In this document: positions 61,104 through 64,000 of the stretch, piece by piece
How the letters are laid out: each line of letters opens with the position of its first letter
Numbering within the stretch: the first letter of the stretch is position 1
Source of the DNA: JBCDKH01 sp964388485
Lineage (GTDB): Bacteria > Planctomycetota > Phycisphaerae > Tepidisphaerales > Tepidisphaeraceae
Assembly (NCBI GenBank): GCA_964388485.1
Contig: CAYMAS010000002.1
Span: 1 to 64,000 of the forward strand
DNA length: 64,000 nucleotides
Reading direction: 5' to 3'
Notes under the pieces: model-generated
Database searches by the model: none
What the model saw: the letters and a program-made list of their open reading frames with translations, nothing else
What the model was told of the DNA's origin: nothing
Translations under genes and position numbers: made by a program

Positions 61104-61903
61104 CCGGCGAGAGCTTGATAAATGAGGCGGCCTGCGGCAATGGCGGCGGCGGTGTAGATGACGATCGTGAAGGGCTTTTCCGGAATTCGCCGGTGCAGCC
61201 ACAAACCGATGAGCGAGCCGACCGGAATGCCCGCCGCGGCCCAAAGGCTGTTGACGAGCGTGCCGACATCGATCAGCCCGAGGCCCAGATACGTCGGCAA
61301 CTTGAGCAGGTTGACGAGCAGGAACGTTAACGCCGCCGTCGCGACGAGCTTGTGCTTGTCGAGCTTGATCTCCAGGAAGTAGATCGCCGCAATGGGTCCG
61401 GCGGCGTGGGCGAGCGTGCTGACAACGCCGACGGCCGCACCGACGATCGAGCCGTTGCGGTGGGTCGGCTGCACGCGTGGCAAGGAATAGCCGAGCAGCC
61501 GCCAGAGTTGGATGACGACCATGAGCAAACAGATGCCGCCGACGATGAGCCGGAGTGCGAAGGTCAAACGATCCGCGGTGCCGAGCGCGATGAGCAGACC
61601 CGTGCCGAGGGCGATGCCGACCGTGCTGCCGAGGAGAACGGGCCGGATCGTCGGCCAGTCGACGTGCTTCCAGTGCATCGCGTTAGCGAAGAGGTCACCG
61701 AAGATCAGCATCGGCAAGAGGACGCCGATCGCCTGGTCCGGCGGCAAGACGTTTGCCACGAGCGGCACCGCCAGAATCCCGATGCCGCCGCCGAAGCCGC
61801 TCTTGGCCATCCCCTGAATGACCGCCGCCAGCAGCAGCGCGGTAACGAACCACCACGGTGCGATGCCGTCCGGGACGTGGATGAACGAGAGGGCCTCGGG
61901 CAA
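61100..61903 (-). CDS. TauE/SafE (TSUP)-family membrane protein
   Basis: 267 residues from TTG 61903. Eight predicted membrane helices with TSUP features: LLLAAVIQGMAKSGFGGGIGILAVPLVANVLPPDQAIGVLLPMLIFGDL in the first half and AAVGVVSTLAHAAGPIAAIYFLEIKLDKHKLVATAALTFLLVNLLKL in the second. It is coupled to the glycosyltransferase gene by a four-base overlap. A second TSUP gene of a different subtype lies at 50484. Substrate unknown. Confidence 0.88.
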   Translation of the reverse strand: MPEALSFIHVPDGIAPWWFVTALLLAAVIQGMAKSGFGGGIGILAVPLVANVLPPDQAIGVLLPMLIFGDLFANAMHWKHVDWPTIRPVLLGSTVGIALGTGLLIALGTADRLTFALRLIVGGICLLMVVIQLWRLLGYSLPRVQPTHRNGSIVGAAVGVVSTLAHAAGPIAAIYFLEIKLDKHKLVATAALTFLLVNLLKLPTYLGLGLIDVGTLVNSLWAAAGIPVGSLIGLWLHRRIPEKPFTIVIYTAAAIAAGRLIYQALAG

Positions 61904-61924
61904 GGAGCCGAGGGTAGCTTCGTC

Positions 61925-61946
61925 GTAGGTCGTGCTTCAGCACGAC
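61925..61946 (+). repeat. REP-like element, family B
   Basis: GTAG then GTCGTGCT-TC-AGCACGAC. The mirror copy at 61983-62004 makes an inverted pair 36 bases apart in the 97-base spacer between two minus-strand genes. Confidence 0.8.
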
Positions 61947-61982
61947 GCGGAACACAGGTGGTGTCGTCCGACGCAGTTGGCC

Positions 61983-62004
61983 ATTGTGCTGAAGCACGAC
62001 CTAC
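61983..62004 (-). repeat. REP-like element, family B, providing a stop codon
   Basis: Minus-strand GTAG followed by GTCGTGCT-TC-AGCACAAT. Its TAG (62003-62001) is the stop codon of the deiodinase-like gene. The mirror copy is 61925-61946. Confidence 0.8.
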
Positions 62005-63086
62005 CGGGAATTGGCGACGAGCTCTGGGATCGCGGTCGGGTCGAACCAGCGTTGGCGGGCGGCGACGGTGCCGTCGGGGCGGAGGATCAGGACGTGATCG
62101 CCCGGACGGTCGCCGGCGACTCGGGCGTGCAACGTGTCGTCCATCGAGTCGAGTAACACCGTCAGGCCCGACCGATCGCCGAGAGCTTCACGCACCTGAT
62201 TCGCGGCGGCAACACGATCGTCGGCGGAGGCGTGCGCGGGAATGGCAACACCCTCTTCCTCGTTCCGCGGGTTCGTCCAGCCGTCGGCGGGATGACGTTC
62301 CTTCGTGTAGACGACCAGCACGTCCGCATTCCGGCTGCCGTCGTCGCGCAAGGTATCGAGCAGCCACGGCAGGTCCTTCATCCGCTCGCGGAACGACGGT
62401 GCCGAGTAGGAACCGAGCACCAGGACCGTCGGGCGGTTCTCGGCCAGGCCGCTGGCGAGGGTCGTTTCGCGGCCGGTCGGCGTCAGCAAGGGCAGGTCCA
62501 GCGACAGCGCCTCGATCCGCCCGCCGTCCGCGCGATCCGCCAGCCGCGACTCGAAGCGGCCCGGCTCACGATCGACCCGCGGCTGCGTCGTCGGTCCGAA
62601 TCCGCCGCGACGGCCACGCTCCATGGACGGCCGGCTCCCTTGCTCCGGCCGATTGGCCCGATCGCGTCGCTGCGGGCGGTCCTGGCGAAGCTGCTTCATC
62701 GATTCCTTCAACTGCTCGGCCTGATCGGCAGTGAGCGTCTCCTGAATCGAGGCACGGAAGCGACTCATCCGCTCCCGGGCGGCCTGGCGGGTGGCCTCGC
62801 GATCGCCCTTGTTCTGCTGCATGATTGATTTCAGGTCGATGCGAAGCTCGGCGACGAGCGTCTTGACCTGCGTCTGCTGCTCCTCGCTCAGATCCAGCTT
62901 CTGAAGCTCGGCCTGGAGCATCTCGAGGTAGCGACCGGCGGGCCGTTGGCCGCGACGCTGCTCGCCGTCGGGTTGACGCGCTTCGGGCTTCTGGTTCGGC
63001 TGCGCAGACGCGACGGTCGGCACCGCGGCAGCGGCGGCGACGAGGCAGAGGGCCAACGGTGTCAGGCGTTTGAGGGTCGTATTCAT
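62001..63086 (-). CDS. Secreted protein: LTXXQ-like helices plus degenerate iodothyronine-deiodinase domain
   Basis: 361 residues from ATG 63086. Signal peptide (LTPLALCLVAAAAAVPTVASA). Helical part about 48-135 with DLSEEQQTQVKTLVAELR and SIQETLTADQAEQLKESM, the Spy/LTXXQ pattern. A Gln/Arg/Gly linker follows. Residues about 195-350 match the iodothyronine-deiodinase thioredoxin-like fold: TVLVLGSYSAPSFRERM, VYTKERHPADGW, and LLDSMDDTLHARVAGDRPGDHVLILRPDGTV. The position of the catalytic Sec/Cys (GSCTUPP in deiodinases) is Ala229, so it should be inactive as a reductase. The stop codon is inside a REP element. Confidence 0.8.
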   Translation of the reverse strand: MNTTLKRLTPLALCLVAAAAAVPTVASAQPNQKPEARQPDGEQRRGQRPAGRYLEMLQAELQKLDLSEEQQTQVKTLVAELRIDLKSIMQQNKGDREATRQAARERMSRFRASIQETLTADQAEQLKESMKQLRQDRPQRRDRANRPEQGSRPSMERGRRGGFGPTTQPRVDREPGRFESRLADRADGGRIEALSLDLPLLTPTGRETTLASGLAENRPTVLVLGSYSAPSFRERMKDLPWLLDTLRDDGSRNADVLVVYTKERHPADGWTNPRNEEEGVAIPAHASADDRVAAANQVREALGDRSGLTVLLDSMDDTLHARVAGDRPGDHVLILRPDGTVAARQRWFDPTAIPELVANSR

Positions 63087-63204
63087 GGCACGAGGTACAA
63101 CGGCGGACTGCCAGTCCTTATTGTCGAGTCGGTCGAGATGAGCCGTGGGCGTCTCGCAACGTTCGCATCTTGCCGCGGTCGCATTAGCGGACGCAGACGG
63201 GGCT

Positions 63205-63234
63205 TTGACGCGAATCGGCGGGCCGTGGTACGCT
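63205..63234 (+). promoter_or_regulatory. Possible promoter of the terminal lipoprotein gene
   Basis: TTGACG (63205-63210), an 18-base spacer, TACGCT (63229-63234). Reasonable -35 match, partial -10 match, about 105 bases before the start codon. Confidence 0.35.
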
Positions 63235-63340
63235 CCCGAGCCCTCCGTCCGACGACCAGACGCCGGACCCCTAGATGCCTGCCTCGTCGCAGGCCGTTGA
63301 TGACGCAACCTACCCGAGCCGCCGCCCGCGCACGGAACCC

Positions 63341-64000
63341 ATGACTTTGCCCCCCTCCTCCGCCCGTCTACGCCCGCTGCGGCACGTGCTTCTCGCCGCC
63401 GCCAGTGCCGCCCTCATCGCCGGCTGCGCTTCCGAGCCCAAGGAAGACGGCGAGCAGGCGAATCAGCCGACGCAGCAGTCGGCTTCGCCGCTGGTCGTCG
63501 CCGACGTCGGCACCGAGCTGCCCGGCAGCGAGCAGAACATCGGCCTCATCTCGCCCAACTCCTTCAAAGTCGCGTGGCGGTTGCAGATCGACACCGAAGA
63601 GCGGGGCCTGATCGACAAGCTTTACCTGCGCGACGACACCGTCTTCATCTACACGCAGACACAGGCGGTTCAGTCCGTCTCGACCAGCGGCCGCACGAAG
63701 TTCGTGCAGCAGATCGTCGATTCGAGCGACGTCCTTTACCCGCCGATTCTGCTGCCGCTTCTGGGCCGACTCGATGACCAGCGCGGCGACGGCAACGTGG
63801 TGGTCTTTCCGCGGAGCAACGGCTTCGTTGTCACGAGGCCGACGGGTGAGATCGTGGCGGAGCCGTCGTTCCGCAGCGGCCTGACAACGCCGGCCGTCGA
63901 GATGGCGGGCTTGATCTACGTCGGTGTTGCGGACGAACGCGGCGGCCGACTTGTGCAGGTCGATCCCCTCGCTCGGGCCGGCTTCATCCAGGAACGCGTG
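63341..64000 (+). CDS. Lipoprotein with probable beta-propeller domain (3' end outside window)
   Basis: At least 220 residues from ATG 63341; the frame is open to the window edge. Lipoprotein signal LRHVLLAAASAALIAGC (Cys about 29) and a disordered acidic/Gln stretch. After that come strands with repeated turns: LQIDTEERGLIDKLYLRDDTVFIYTQTQAVQSVSTSGRTKFVQ, VVVFPRSNGFVVTRPTGEIVAEPSFRSGLTTPAVEMAGLIYVGVADERGGRLVQVDP. This resembles BamB/PQQ-like propellers. Function is not identified; the missing C-terminus would be needed. Confidence 0.72.
   Translation, partial: MTLPPSSARLRPLRHVLLAAASAALIAGCASEPKEDGEQANQPTQQSASPLVVADVGTELPGSEQNIGLISPNSFKVAWRLQIDTEERGLIDKLYLRDDTVFIYTQTQAVQSVSTSGRTKFVQQIVDSSDVLYPPILLPLLGRLDDQRGDGNVVVFPRSNGFVVTRPTGEIVAEPSFRSGLTTPAVEMAGLIYVGVADERGGRLVQVDPLARAGFIQERV

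Overview
The window looks like a chromosomal segment of a Phycisphaerae-like planctomycete, probably from a draft or metagenome assembly because a run of Ns breaks one gene. It is GC-rich and gene-dense. The lineage signs are a very large surface protein with the planctomycete LEPR-XLL signal (47285-50344), a PEP-CTERM protein beside a prepilin-type H-X9-DG pseudopilin (41777-45309), and Gram-negative envelope genes (kdsB, lptB). I see no phage, integrase, IS transposase, rRNA or tRNA. Most of the content is ordinary chromosomal housekeeping mixed with lineage-specific secreted proteins.

Layout: 153-537 is a minus-strand tmRNA. 666-6441 is a minus-strand run: SpoU-type RNA methyltransferase, RDD membrane protein, LolA-like lipoprotein, two unknown proteins, a cyclodeaminase-like protein, a response regulator and a DUF2064 glycosyltransferase. 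6911-14633 holds a fasciclin protein, clpX with a long N-terminal extension, a SHOCT protein, trpE, a zinc acyl-amidohydrolase, a VTT membrane protein and ilvC. 14715-17328 is bactofilin, DUF456 and pgi. 17414-23985 is a lipid-type methyltransferase, an HDOD-GGDEF protein, lptB, a cold-shock protein and the pyrG-kdsB pair (CTP supply next to CMP-Kdo synthesis). 24029-29925 holds a heme-c type sensor kinase divergent from a sigma-54 response regulator, then ispE and nadE. 29971-38195 is a sucrose-phosphate-synthase-like glycosyltransferase, a desaturase, a rhodanese protein, the pflA-pflB-OFA transporter group and a PNPOx protein.

38441-40272 is a fasciclin, ECF sigma and RskA-like anti-sigma operon. 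40546-45309 is a LacI-controlled secreted glycosidase/PEP-CTERM/pseudopilin operon ending in a clear terminator. 46170-47284 has no convincing gene. It contains palindromic repeats, a 13-unit array of 21-bp units that are themselves inverted repeats, and a C-rich quadruplex-type motif, all upstream of the giant surface protein. 50484-58394 holds tauE/DUF1634, msrB, an SRAP protein, asd, a toxin-antitoxin pair, a fused sufS-sufE gene, sufT and an aldo/keto reductase. 58484 to the end holds secreted and envelope proteins, including a deiodinase-like protein that lacks its active-site residue and a lipoprotein cut off by the window edge.

A theme across the window is dispersed REP-like elements: a GTAG tetranucleotide followed by a short hairpin, in several sequence families, single or in inverted pairs. 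One pair lies inside the nadE reading frame, and the assembly gap falls on its second arm. Another copy supplies the stop codon of the deiodinase-like gene. No REP-associated tyrosine transposase is present here.
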